From NCBI GenBank assembly GCA_963971285.1, contig OZ020247.1, forward strand, positions 10,250,614-10,314,613: a stretch of DNA of 64,000 nt, written 5' to 3'. Source of the stretch: Astropecten irregularis. Taxonomy: Eukaryota > Echinodermata > Asteroidea > Paxillosida > Astropectinidae. The position numbers and the translations under genes are program-made. The notes under the pieces are model-generated. The model did not search any database, was not told the DNA's origin, and saw only the letters and a list, made by a program, of their open reading frames with translations. This document shows positions 1 to 47,153 of this stretch, piece by piece; position 1 is the stretch's first letter; every line of letters begins with the position of its first letter.

Positions 1-20
1 GAAAAAACAAAAATTCAAAG

Positions 21-549
21 TTTATTTACAGAATCGTCAGACTGACGCCATGATTTCAAGTCCTGATGCAACATCCCTCGTCTCACGTCTACAAACTGGG
101 ATAAATAATCAATTTCTAAGTGACAAAAAAAAATGACCCCAAAAAATAATTAAAAAAACCTACCAAAAAACGTATTTATATAAATGACAATATTTTGGGA
201 AGCAAATGGTGGCACTGGCAAGAACCACAATTAATTTTATAACCGTCTAAAAGCAGTTCAAAGATAAAAATTCTGCTTGTATAAACCTCAAAGAGTACGA
301 CTCTATACACATACAATTCATCCGATGAAATAAACTTTTAACCAGTGCTTAACCAGAGCGAACCGGTTGGAACCGGTTGGAACCGGTCGGAACTGGTTGG
401 AACAAGTTTCTGACACCTGAACAATTTGTTTTGTTTGGGTTGCTTGTCTTTTTGAAACAACGTTCTATTGAAAAAAAAAAACTCCGCCTGACTTGCTGGG
501 TTTTAATACCTCTAGCTTTTTGGAGACGGCACCGGCGCCGACGGGCAGC
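21..549 (-). other. MAPK1: probable ERK 3' UTR with poly(A) signal
   Basis: AATAAA on the minus strand at 21-26, followed within 20 bases by a T-rich stretch at the window edge, would give a 3' UTR of about 530 nt. Positions 361-400 hold a short GGAACCGGTT-type tandem repeat. The cleavage site itself is not visible, so other downstream sites are possible. Confidence 0.45.
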
Positions 550-37782
<37,233 letters not shown>

Positions 37783-38040
37783 GTTGAACTAAAGAGCTAT
37801 ATGAGAGGACGACGTGCATTCATTGGTCCACTACGATCACGTGGCAACCTGATAACCTTCAGAAGATTTTTTTTTTTTCTGTCAATAAAACTCATTCAGT
37901 GGGGCTTAAAGAATCCAAACGAACGTCTGCTCAAGGCCGATGCCAAAGTAATAATCATGAATTCAATAAAAGCTTCCTTCACACTCAAGGACGACTACAT
38001 GTAGAATCAAATAAACTACACGTGCATCGATTTCTAGGCC
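37783..38040 (-). promoter_or_regulatory. MAPK1: ERK 5' UTR and candidate promoter
   Basis: Immediately upstream of the ATG on the minus strand. An inverted CCAAT (ATTGG at 37822-37826) and a perfect E-box CACGTG (37838-37843) lie 40-60 bases above the start. No TATA box is apparent. M1 repeat sequence begins about 38073, so the unique promoter sequence is short. Confidence 0.4.
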
Positions 38041-38072
38041 AAATACTTTCCATGTTTAATTTTTAATTCCAA

Positions 38073-38438
38073 TTTAAAGGTAGTATCATACTTTGGTAAC
38101 GTAAGAAACCAAAGAAATCTTCGCAGATTTACCTATAATTCTTACAGGTTTTAAAGATGTTGATGGTAGAAACATACTGTTAAAATCTTTCTGCCTGAAA
38201 TGCTGAATTTATCCAGAAAAAGAATAAAACAAATGGCCAACATTATTTCTGACCTTTTAAAGATCAAATATAAAAGACACTGAAAGACTTAAGAAATACT
38301 GTGGCCGTTCTTCACTGTTTCGGTGGGCACCGTATGGGACTGGGAATTTTCACAGATGACTAAATTACTGTATCTTCCTTGATATTTGTGTCCATGAGTA
38401 TTTCTTTGACAAAAACCAAAGTAAGATATTACCCTTAA
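38073..38438. mobile_element. M1 MITE, full length
   Basis: Lies between the ERK promoter and the CCDC63-like gene, marking the upstream limit of unique ERK promoter sequence. Confidence 0.75.
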
Positions 38439-38439
38439 A

Positions 38440-39400
38440 TCCCGCAAGATTTTTTGTTTCAGTTTTAAGTCGCAATACAAACACAATGTATGCAATTATA
38501 ATTATAACTTTTTCTGAGAAAGTTCAAGATCTAAATTGGATTGTCAATGAGTTAAATTAAGTTAAATAAATCAGGTTATTATACTTCAGCACCGCCTATT
38601 GCAAGCCCAGTGATTTTGTTAGGCTACTTTTTTTCCCAAACAGTTAAATTTCCTTTAGAAAGTTCGGCTAAATAAATTATATAATTTGTGCGAAATACTA
38701 CTGTTGTGATCAATAGAGGAAATTAAGTAGTCCCTGTAATATCAAAAGCGCATGCAAAATGTTACCTACTTAGAAGCAGCCTAATTATTATATTTTGCTA
38801 ACAAATCCCCTAACTAACTTGTTACTGAATCTTCATGATATGTATGAAGATTTGTTATATTTATCATTATTATGTCAACCCAGCTTCAACTTGTTTACAA
38901 CGAATGAAAAAAAAGACATGACAAATTAATCAATATCATAAAGAAAGTAACAAGGTCGGGACAATACAGTGGTCACGATCGACGCCAGAATCACCTGTAT
39001 GCAGTTTTGCTTCTTGACAACCAAATAGCGCCCTCTCGTGCTCCTATCCGAGGCGCGTAAAATTATTTATTTGAGACAAGGCGCGGGCGCGTGTAAACTT
39101 TTGTCGCGTGGCCATTGTTCGGTAATAATGATTTTATGAGCTAAAATGTTTTGCGCGCAGAAAATATGAGCAACAAAAGTTGAACCATGGTTTCCAAACA
39201 CTCCTCAAATCAACCATCATAACAAACATACGTTTTGACGAGAACGGACGGACAAATTTTGCTCTTAACTTTCGGTAAGTTGTGAAGATTTGGAACATTT
39301 CACGATCAGTGTTTTTGAAAAATCCATAACTTGAAAGATGTTATGGTTGAAAGTTATGATTGAAAACGATTTAGCTGTTCCTTGGAATTGAATAACTTGA
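38440..39400. other. unique intergenic sequence between ERK and CCDC63-like
   Basis: Mostly AT-rich. A GC-rich patch at 39000-39130 (gcgccctctcgtg, gcgcgggcgcgtg) could be an upstream promoter of the CCDC63-like gene with a non-coding first exon; no splice evidence was found. Confidence 0.35.
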
Positions 39401-39406
39401 TTAGCA

Positions 39407-39598
39407 GCTTTTTTGATCTTTAAAAGATCAAAAATAATTGTGGTCACCGGTTTGACTCTTTTCTTGATAAATACAACATTTCAGGCAGATTAATTTTAAC
39501 GGTCTGTTTCTACCATTATCATCTTTATTAACCCTGTAAGTTGTAGGTAAATCTGTGAAGATGTCTGTTTCGATATGCACCAATGATACTACCTTAAA
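39407..39598. mobile_element. M1 MITE, right half
   Basis: From the central gatctttaaaagatc to gatactacctta. Confidence 0.65.
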
Positions 39599-39835
39599 CA
39601 CACCTGTGAAAATTTGACTCAATCAGACATCTGAGTCACGAGAAAATAGTGAAAAACCGACTCAACTTAAAAAAAAAAAAAAAAAAACATAAAGAATGGT
39701 TTTGATCTTACCCCGAGATCAATGCACCATTTGAGGCGGAAATCATTAATTGTTTTAACGGTATGTTTCTACCAGCACCATCTTCATACCTGAAAGTTAT
39801 AACTCATACGTTAATCTGTGAACAATGTTGTACAT
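39599..39835. mobile_element. M2 MITE, partial
   Basis: Abuts the M1 half at 39598. Has the M2 arm, a poly(A) run, ttgatcttaccccgagatc and the shared arm. Confidence 0.6.
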
Positions 39836-39929
39836 GTCCTTTAAGGCAATAATTACTCGAATCAGTATGAGTAGCAATTCAAATTTGAATCATAATTAAA
39901 AGGAAGTAGGTTTGCGGTGACACCATGTA

Positions 39930-40110
39930 ATCTCTCAATCTGTCAGAGTGTGTGGTTCCGAGAAGAACCGGTGGTATTATCTTGACGTTCCGAACAGCAG
40001 TCACTCTCCTGAGGACGAACAGAGCACACTGTTCGAAACGTCGAGAAAATACCACTGGGTCTACTCAGAACCACACACTCTCACAGAAGAGAATACATGG
40101 TGTCACCGCA
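39930..40110. repeat. palindromic repeat with hammerhead-like core
   Basis: Long imperfect inverted repeat (gtgtgtggttc ... gaaccacacac). At 40009-40038 the plus strand reads CTGAGGA, C, GAACAG, AGCACA, CTGTTC, GAAA, i.e. CUGANGA, hairpin, GAAA with one extra base. Confidence 0.45.
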
Positions 40111-40136
40111 AACCTATACCATATTTTTGTTTTGGA

Positions 40137-40285
40137 AAAGTGAACAAAGAAAAACTGACTGGAGCGGTATTCGAACCGGCGACCTCCTGAATACCGTACA
40201 GGTGCTCTATCAACTGTGGTGGTGACCCCTGTAGTCAATTATCTTTGTTCGTTTGGCAGTCAGAAGCCATGAAACTACGCACATA
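40137..40285 (-). mobile_element. SINE-A copy just upstream of the CCDC63-like start
   Basis: Ends about 110 bases before the start codon, so this gene's 5' UTR or proximal promoter is partly repeat-derived unless an upstream exon exists. Confidence 0.7.
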
Positions 40286-40396
40286 TATATATATATTTTT
40301 ACTTCATCCACCATGCATAGCTTCAAGTCTTATTTATCTTTTTATGATTTAGATAATAACTAATATCGGCAAACAACAACAAAAACAACAACAAAC

Positions 40397-40560
40397 ATGA
40401 ATCGAGCAGCAACAAAACGACAGGACTCCCCGACGGAGCAGGAAAACGAGCAGCGTATGGCAGAGGAGGAGCTGGGTCGTCTGCACCGGCAGTACCGCAT
40501 CGTAGAGGGCAATCGTAAGGCCTACTTCGAAGAAGCCAGGAATATCATCCGAAGACAAAA
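40397..40560 (+). CDS. CCDC63: CCDC63-like exon 1 (residues 1-55)
   Basis: MNRAATKRQDSPTEQ leader, then the first coiled-coil block ending NIIRRQ. It closes on AA before donor gtaatt. Confidence 0.88.
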
Positions 40561-42597
40561 GTAATTAACTAGCTTAACCTTATCCAATGTTTTGATGAAA
40601 GGTAGTATCATATTTTGGTTTTTGTCAAAGAAATACAGATATCAACTTATTATCAATGTCAACAGAAGTATTTTAAAATATAAAACCTGAAAAATAATGC
40701 GATTTTTGTTCCCTTTTCTAATTCCATTTACTGTCAATTACAACTCCAGGTCCCATATCGACTCCTTGACCGAGGAACAGCAAGGCATCGAGACAGACCT
40801 GAAGCTGGCTGTGAACCAGAGCAACGTCAAGAAGGACCAGTCCAACAAGAGAAAACTCCGCAAACTCCTGGAGGCTTACGAACAAGACAAGGCCGAGGTG
40901 TCCAAGGAAGAGGGCGCCATTCAAACATTGGACGAGGAGGTAAAGTTTATGGCTTCCAATCAGCCGACTGAGGTCCAATTTTTTTCCAGAAGGTTATGAA
41001 CTACCGAAGACACATCTGAAATGTGTATGCCAAAGGTTTGGGGTTCGAATCCTGCCATTATTCAATTGCTTTGTTGTGAGAGGAGATCGAACCTATCTGA
41101 GGCGCCTTGGAAAATTAACTTGAACTTCAAAACTGGATTCGATTCACCCCGATAACCCCAACTTACCCAGTGGCTAGAGCCTAGCGGTATGGTATCTGCA
41201 CTAGTGAACGGGAGTCTCATGGATTCGAATGATTTTTTTCAGTCATGTGCACCCAACAAACACAGTATACAGTGCTGAGTATACAGTGCTCATCCACGCC
41301 GTTGAAGGGCGGGCCTAATTTGCATAACTTGAAGTAGTTAAACAAGTAAAATTAAACAATTCGTATTACGTATTATAGGGCTGGATGGCTCAGTTGTAGC
41401 GCCTGTACGGTATTCAGGAGGTCGCCGGTTCCGAATCCCGCTCCAGTAAATTTTTCTTTGTTAATTTTTCAATATAAATCCGAGTTAAATCTATTGAGGT
41501 GAGATTTATTGCATCTATAATAAAGAGCTTCAGTCAAGTTCCTGTTAAGATATTTCATCATTTTGGTGCCCCTTCCCACAAAATTTGACTGAGATGGTTT
41601 CCATTTTCATTTTTCACGAAGGTCACGAAGTTAGAGCACATGCTCCAACAGAAATACAAGGACTTGGGCGGTTTCCAAGTAGATGGAATTCGTCACGTGA
41701 GCACCCAGAAACGAATCAGAGTCTTGGAAAATCGACTGGACAAGGTAGCTATGGGCGTTTAGCCGTTTACGAAACCTGGCTAAAGGCTAGGCTTGGTAAT
41801 TATTTTTCTACCGCCATTTGAGGCCCACAAAACGAAATGAAGAGATTCGGCCACACGACGAAGCCGAAGAAAAGCTCCAGCTTCGCCATGTATCTCAAGC
41901 CCTTCATTTCATTTCATTTAGGACACAGAATGGCAGTAGAAAAATAAATCCCAAGCCTAGCCTCAAGCCTCATTTTCGTAAGGGCCCTGACTAGACACTT
42001 CCAAACTTTATCCATTGTTTATGGAAAAATGTCCCCAGTTTTCAGAAATATTCATATTTATGTTTTTCTTTGGCTTCATTTTAGTGATTTTATTTTGAAA
42101 CATGACTTGGCGTCTTACTTCTTGATGCTTTTTTTTAACACTTGAAAAGGCCACCGTTGGTTTCAACACGATGCTGACCCACAACACGGAGCTTAGAGAG
42201 AGGATTGAACACCTGAGGCGAGAGCGCGCCATCTACGACAAGCTGTACCGCAAACTCAGCAAGGAGCAGTACGAGTTGAAATGCCAGATCACAGAGATGA
42301 TAGATGAAGCCACGGCCGCATACGATACAAGGTAAGACCCAGACTTAGGTTGGTGGTTGTTGGTGGTGATGGTGACTGGTGAGTGCTTTTGTGGTGATCG
42401 AGATGGTGATGTTGAATAACAGCAGCAGCTGCTGCAGCAGCTGCAACAACAACAGCAGCAGCAGCTACAACAACAACATCAGCAACAACAACAGCAGCTG
42501 CAACAACAACAGCAGCGGAAACAACAACAGCAGCAGAAACAACAACAACAGCAGCAGCAGCTGCAACAACGACAATAACAACAACAGCAGCAGCAGC

Positions 42598-42628
<31 letters not shown>

Positions 42629-42662
42629 CTCCATCAGCAGCAGCAGAAGCTGCAACAATAAT

Positions 42663-42693
<31 letters not shown>

Positions 42694-45603
42694 TCAGCAG
42701 CAGCAGCAGCTGCAACAACAACAACAACGACAATAACCTCAGCTAAATCATACATGACTATCTGTCTCTCTCTTCCAGAGATGAAGCCCAGTCCAAGATG
42801 GCTTCCCTGCGTGAGCGTACCGAGAGAGAACAAACTCTCTACAGTGTTGAGATCAAGGAGCTCAAGCGAATCATTGACCATGATCAGAAACTCAAGGACT
42901 TCATGGCGGCCAAGTGCCAAGAGAGGACTGAGATGAAGGCCATAGAAGCTGCCAAGAGGAAGAAGAAGGGTGAGTACAGGACTTGGTAAGAGGGTCATCA
43001 TCAAGCCTCAAGGTGATGGCTAAAGAAACGGAGAGCTTAGAAGGAAGGTCCTTCTAAGAAGACCTCGAGGAGTGGAAGCTATGGAGGAAAAAAACACATT
43101 CAAGGAATCACATTCTAGTACTGAATACCTTTAGGTTCAATTTTCTGCAGCAAAGTCTAGTATTCATCAGGACACCAAGCAAATGCATGCTTTCTTTCCG
43201 AACCCCAACAAAATATAACACATTCCATTGGAGTTATAACTTCCTCCATGCTTTCAGCTACGTCTCTAAGAATTTTGCAGGCTCCTGACTTCAAATAGCC
43301 TGATGATTTCTCCAACCTTGTTCATCCATATCTCCAGAGGACAAGAAGGCCAACGAGCGTGCACACAAGGAAGAGATCGAGATGTTCGAGCGAGCCTTCG
43401 AGAGAATCCGCTCGGTCACGGGCAAGGACGACCTGGACGATCTGGTCCACGACTTCGTCCAACAGGAGGATGTGAACTTCGCCCTCTTCAACTACGTCAA
43501 CGAGCTGAACAACGAGGTGGAGGTGCTGCACGAAGTGATCGGTGTCCTAAACGGGGACATCGAGGCCTTCCAGAAGCAGGGCATGAAGCTGGATCAGAGT
43601 CGACAGATGATCCTGAAGGATCTAGAGGTAATGTTCGACACTGAGAAAGTCGACGAAATAATCTAGCATCCTAAACCCTCCTTGATGAATTTGAATGTCG
43701 ATGACTATGAACAGCAGATACCCAGATGGCATAAAGTACCAGCTTCTACTACCTTGTTATCTTAGAGTTGAAGACTTTATCGTCCTCCATTCTGAATCAT
43801 CCCTTTTTCTCTCAGACGAATCATTCGACTGCCGAGAAGCAGTGCAAGCACAAAGAGAAGGCCCTGAAGCGATCGAGCAAGTTCCTGGACCAACTGAAGA
43901 CGGCTGTGGAGCGGACATTCAGACGTCTTGGCTGCGACGATACGGCCATCTGTGACCTGCTTGGGTCTGGGCGCGGCATCAGCGTCCGGAACATCATGAT
44001 GTACCTGAGCCAGATCGAGCAGACTACCAACGACTTGATGCTCATACAGCATTTCCTGCAGCTTAAGGTATGGTTACCATCTGGGCGTGACTGCAGCAAG
44101 ATTAAACTGTTTTGCCAGCTCAAAATCGCACTGCCAAAAGATATTGCACTTTACATATTGCATCATAATTATTTAATATACTCTTCTTTAATAAGGCTAA
44201 ATAATGTTTTGAAGTTACAATTCGCATTATCCCATGGCAAATTCTCCAACTTTCACCCATTAGGCCTAAACAAAATACATGCATTAGTTGGCTTGACTCT
44301 CATTTAAAAAACCTGGCCATTAAAGCAGAGTGTGCACTGTCAACAATTTCGGTAACAATTTCGGTAACATGTTGCCCTACCTGTGGGCACCATGTTACCG
44401 AAATTGTTACCGAAATTGTTGACAGTGCACCCGACTTTGGGCCCTGTGTACACTGCAACATTTAGACAACACGAATCACTGAGATGTTGCTGCGTAACAT
44501 GTTACTCAACTCACGTTTTGCTCTGTGTAAACTGACAAAATTTTCATCAACAACGTACCTGGGCAACATGTTGACCGAGATTGTTACTGCATTAATGTTG
44601 ACGGCATATACACTCTGCTTTACTCATGTACTTTGATAGGAAGCACACGCCTCAAAGGGTGATGGCGTACAACCTACACATCAACCCAAGCAGAGTGGGA
44701 GTATAGTGGCTGCCAAACTCCGACCCACACCACGTGTTACCATTGCCATCATACCGCCCTCTCTCGAGTAAGTCCTCTCATTCTTCAGTATAAACCTACG
44801 GCTCTTTCAGGGCGTTTACGAAACGGCGGATAAGGCTCAGGCTCCAGCTCTGTCATCCGTGTACTGAAAATATAGTTTGTGGTTTTTCATTGAAGCTGAA
44901 GTTTTCCTTTTCAAACCAGAGAATCTACTTCCGAACCACAGCCAGAAGCCTCTATTTTGATACCTGTTATTTCAGAATGGATTCACAAAATGGAACCGAG
45001 CCTGAGACGGAGCCTGAGCCTCCGTTTCGTAACGCTCCCAGTTTCAGTATAGGAATACCTTAAATATGGGCCTTTACGAAATGAGGCTTATGTTAATAAG
45101 GCTAGGCTTGGGATTTATTTTGTTGCTGCCATTTTGCGTCGTAAATGAAATGAAGGGCATGAGATACATGGCGAAGCTGGAGCCTTTCTTCGGCTTCATC
45201 GTGTTGCCCAATACCTTCATTTCGTTTTGTGGGCCTCAAATGGCAATAACGAAATAAGTAACCAAGCCTAGCCTCAAGCCAGGTGTCGTAAAGGCTGTAT
45301 ATCTCTCTTTTGATTTGCAATAAATAAAAACCCGAGCAGCAAGTACATTACGCCGTTTGTGTATTTCTATTTCCACCTTACAGGCAACAACTAGACATCA
45401 CCGTAACTGCGGACGACGCAGAGGAACCAATAAGCGACGAGGTTCAACCTCTGACCCTAGATGACCTCAGACAAAAGGTCATGAAGACAGTGCGCAAAAA
45501 AGATGCCCTGCCATCACTGAAAAAGCCCAAGGATACTAAGGGACAAAGTGAGGGACTGGGAAGTCCAGGACCTAAGGATGCCAATGCTAAAACAACTAAA
45601 TAG
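40397..45603 (+). CDS. CCDC63: CCDC63/CCDC114 (ODAD1)-family outer dynein arm docking protein, complete, 9 coding exons
   Basis: Exons: 40397-40560, 40750-40939, 41622-41744, 42150-42331, 42779-42969, 43338-43627, 43816-44067, 44640-44767, 45384-45603; all GT-AG and in frame, 579 residues. Family members are long coiled coils that dock outer dynein arms on ciliary and sperm doublet microtubules. Heptad-rich, charged sequence fills residues about 20-450. Recognisable blocks are ELGRLHRQYRIVEGNRKAY, STQKRIRVLENRLDK, VGFNTMLTHNTELRERIEHL, LDDLVHDFVQQEDVNFALFN, and CDDTAICDLLG with the following SQIEQTTNDLML. These match remembered CCDC63 and CCDC114 sequences; several blocks and the length (human CCDC63 about 563) fit CCDC63 better, but the orthologue could be named ODAD1. 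The C-terminal 110 residues are Lys/Pro-rich and probably unstructured. The ATG is preceded by an A-rich leader; an upstream non-coding exon cannot be excluded. Confidence 0.92.
40597..40640. mobile_element. M1 MITE tip in CCDC63-like intron 1
   Basis: Terminus plus tttttgtcaaagaaatacag only. Confidence 0.6.
40750..40939 (+). CDS. CCDC63: CCDC63-like exon 2 (residues 55-118)
   Basis: Acceptor ctccag. Encodes SHIDSLTEEQQGIETDLK through QTLDEE, continuous coiled coil; donor gtaaag. Confidence 0.92.
41133..41340 (+). mobile_element. SINE-B, decayed copy in CCDC63-like intron 2
   Basis: Same tail and A-box region as at 2775, but the B box is reduced to ggattcgaat. A separate B-box fragment (ggttcgaatcc) occurs at 41042. 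Confidence 0.6.
41379..41480 (+). mobile_element. SINE-A fragment in CCDC63-like intron 2
   Basis: tRNA-like head gggctggatggctcag with B box, lacking the 5' module. Confidence 0.7.
41622..41744 (+). CDS. CCDC63: CCDC63-like exon 3 (residues 119-159)
   Basis: 41 whole codons, VTKLEHMLQQ to LENRLDK. Acceptor cgaag is weak in pyrimidines, but frame and family alignment support it. Donor gtagct is followed after 8 bases by an M6 element. Confidence 0.88.
41753..41986. mobile_element. M6 MITE starting 8 bases after CCDC63-like exon 3
   Basis: Foldback element: tttacgaaa...ggctaggcttgg at the left and ccaagcctagcctcaagcct...cgtaagggccc at the right; core cttcatttcatttcattta. Other copies at 45068-45296 and 50935-51153. 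Confidence 0.7.
42150..42331 (+). CDS. CCDC63: CCDC63-like exon 4 (residues 160-220)
   Basis: Encodes ATVGFNTMLTHNTELRER through IDEATAAYDT, among the best conserved family blocks. Donor is gtaaga after AG of an Arg codon. Confidence 0.93.
42421..42735. repeat. AAC/AGC trinucleotide array in CCDC63-like intron 4
   Basis: About 315 bp of mixed CAA and CAG triplets, ending 45 bases before the exon 5 acceptor. Long open frames here (poly-N/S, poly-L) are artefacts. Confidence 0.95.
42779..42969 (+). CDS. CCDC63: CCDC63-like exon 5 (residues 220-284)
   Basis: Acceptor ttccag. Encodes DEAQSKMASLRERTEREQ to the basic run KRKKK; donor gtgagt. Confidence 0.93.
43338..43627 (+). CDS. CCDC63: CCDC63-like exon 6 (residues 284-380)
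   Basis: Largest exon, 290 nt. Encodes DKKANERAHKEEIEMFERAF, then TGKDDLDDLVHDFVQQEDVN and further coiled coil to ILKDLE. GC-rich codon use contrasts with the AT-rich introns. Confidence 0.94.
43816..44067 (+). CDS. CCDC63: CCDC63-like exon 7 (residues 381-464)
   Basis: Acceptor tctcag. Holds the conserved GCDDTAICDLLG block and SQIEQTTNDLMLIQHF; donor gtatgg. Confidence 0.94.
44321..44622. mobile_element. M8 TIR element
   Basis: Ends ttaaagcagagtg and cactctgcttta, with several internal copies of ggtaacatgttg/caacatgttacc and the run aacaatttcggtaac repeated in both orientations. Ends 17 bases before CCDC63-like exon 8. Relative at 55830-56072. Confidence 0.7.
44640..44767 (+). CDS. CCDC63: CCDC63-like exon 8 (residues 465-507)
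   Basis: Encodes a poorly conserved linker (HASKGDGVQPTHQPKQSGS), then RVTIAIIPPSL. The acceptor gatag lies 17 bases after the end of an M8 repeat, which supplies part of the pyrimidine tract. Confidence 0.85.
44809..45049. mobile_element. GGCTCA-tipped TIR element, second copy
   Basis: In CCDC63-like intron 8. Ends gggcgtttacgaaacgg and ccgtttcgtaacgctccc, with GGCTCAGGCTCCAGCTC inside the left end and the same gctgaagttttcc core as 4959-5346. Confidence 0.65.
45068..45296. mobile_element. M6 MITE in CCDC63-like intron 8
   Basis: Clean ends gggcctttacgaaatgaggc and gtcgtaaaggc; lies 19 bases after the GGCTCA-tipped element. Confidence 0.7.
45384..45603 (+). CDS. CCDC63: CCDC63-like exon 9 with stop (residues 507-579)
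   Basis: Acceptor ttacag. Encodes an acidic segment, PLTLDDLRQKVMKTVRKKD, and a Lys/Pro/Gly tail ending in TAG. Confidence 0.9.
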
Positions 45604-45760
45604 AAAATATGAGGGAAAATGGGGGATGCTTTATCTATGCCAATAAAATTGTGTCTTGTGTCAGTTATTTCAAGCAGTATGTAGGCGATGTAGTATGAAA
45701 AAGGTTAATAATGTGCAGCTTCAAGAAAACAAAACAAATTTAAATAAAGCATAAAAAAAT
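45604..45760 (+). terminator. CCDC63: CCDC63-like 3' UTR with two AATAAA signals
   Basis: AATAAA at 45642-45647, followed by the GT-rich gtgtcttgtgtc, is a good poly(A) signal 40 bases after the stop. A second AATAAA lies at 45743-45748. Confidence 0.65.
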
Positions 45761-46140
45761 CAAAAGAACACATCCGAGCAAATATTTATAGACTTGTCTT
45801 CTGCAGGGACTCTGGAATCGGGGCATACATACTAATCAAGAGCAAGTCTCAGCAGACTTACAGCGCCAGTTAAAAAATATATTTATATTGAAAATCATTA
45901 TTAAAGTACTGTATTACCACAAAATTCCTTTTTTATAAAAAGCCAGTAGGGGCAACATCAATATGAAGAAATTGAATAAAGGATACGTATACACAACACT
46001 GAATTTTTTGAGTTAATTTCTTTATTGCTGTCCGTGCATTGTTCTTTACTGAATTTAAAATGGCAACAGAATTTAAAATGGCAACAGGAAAGCAGAATAT
46101 TTCACTGAATTTCACAGCGTGGATGATGTAGGCCACGAGA
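45761..46140. other. intergenic AT-rich sequence between convergent genes
   Basis: No feature recognised; a short duplication gaatttaaaatggcaacag occurs at about 46050-46090. Confidence 0.6.
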
Positions 46141-46840
46141 GATGACTATCATGAGTGTCGATCCCGGGGGGATGGGGGATATATCCCCCCAATATTTGAG
46201 GAGGGGGGGGGATGGCGTATATTATCATCCCCCCAATATTTCAAGGTTGAATATCATTCAAGTTTATTGTGTAGAAATATTACATGATCCTTGTTTTTTA
46301 GTCTTCGTAGTGAATTTATACTGTTTAATTCTTCTGAATGACGTTTTTAAATGCTCTAAAATGAAACTTTTCGACTCTGTTTTAATTAAAACGTCCCTGG
46401 TTTGGGAGGGGGGTATACCAGGCGCGGTTCTAGAGCCAACATTTTTGGGGGGCTAGAAGAGCCATTATTTTTTTGGGGGGGCTAGAAGACCCAATATTTT
46501 GGGTTCTTCTAACACTCGCTTCTGCTATGTCTTATAAGGGGTCGAAAAACATGCACATTATAGCCCACACAACGCGTTTTGTAATTTGCGCTTAATAACT
46601 GCAAAAATCCAGTATTTTCAAGAGTTTTTTTTTTCACTTGCATTTTTTTTGGGGGGCTAGACAACATTTTTGGGGCCCCCCCTAGCCCCCCCCCCCGTAG
46701 AACCGCGCCTGGGGTATACCCCCTCCGACAAACTCTCCCCGCTCAGTCGCTTCGATCGCTCCCTCGCATAGGACACCAAATCACCAATCATCCCCCCAAA
46801 TCATGAAAAGAAATCGACATCTATGGTGTCGATTCTGGCA
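46141..46840. mobile_element. G/C-run element interrupted by a hAT-like insertion
   Basis: Starts near gtgtcgatcccgggggg and ends cgacatctatggtgtcgat; core catccccccaatattt. An uninterrupted relative lies at 58745-59065. Confidence 0.6.
46419..46711. mobile_element. nested 293-bp hAT-like element with 8-bp duplication
   Basis: Ends CAGGCGCGGTTCTA and TAGAACCGCGCCTG, flanked by GGGTATAC at 46411-46418 and 46712-46719. The corresponding site at about 58970 reads ggggtatccc once, giving a near empty site. Confidence 0.85.
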
Positions 46841-46971
46841 ATTAGGTCTTAAGTGAATAATAAAGTCAATGTAAACTCACTTATGGTGAAATCAAAGTTT
46901 TGTATATAGGCCTATGCCTGTTAGTGTTACAATTATACTAGCAGGCGTGTGTGGGCATCATGACATTCATT

Positions 46972-47153
46972 CTAAACAGCAATGTGGTTACCAGTGACAC
47001 GGATCGCTTCGTACACCTCCATGGAGCTTTGGTAGATGTACTGTTCGGGCATGATAAACCCGTAGTAACCCGTGTCTCTCAGCTCGGGGGCGAAGGTGTA
47101 GGGAATGCCTGCCTCGCTGTAGGCCCAGTCAACGCTCGAACCTGGGGCGATAT
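46972..47153 (-). CDS. carboxypeptidase 1 exon 10 with stop (residues 359-418)
   Basis: [20 protein letters not shown] then [12 protein letters not shown] and a C-terminal helix ending NHIAV, stop TAG. Contains the specificity residue and catalytic Glu. Confidence 0.96.

Noticed and set aside
39181..39200. RFX X-box upstream of the ciliary CCDC63-like gene (ccatggtttccaaac)
   Set aside because: Only a partial match to GTNRCC-N-RGYAAC, and 1.2 kb from the start; not strong enough to call.
42379..43004. 185- and 179-codon frames over CCDC63-like intron 4 and exon 5
   Set aside because: They run through the AAC/AGC array and read exon 5 in another frame or the opposite strand.
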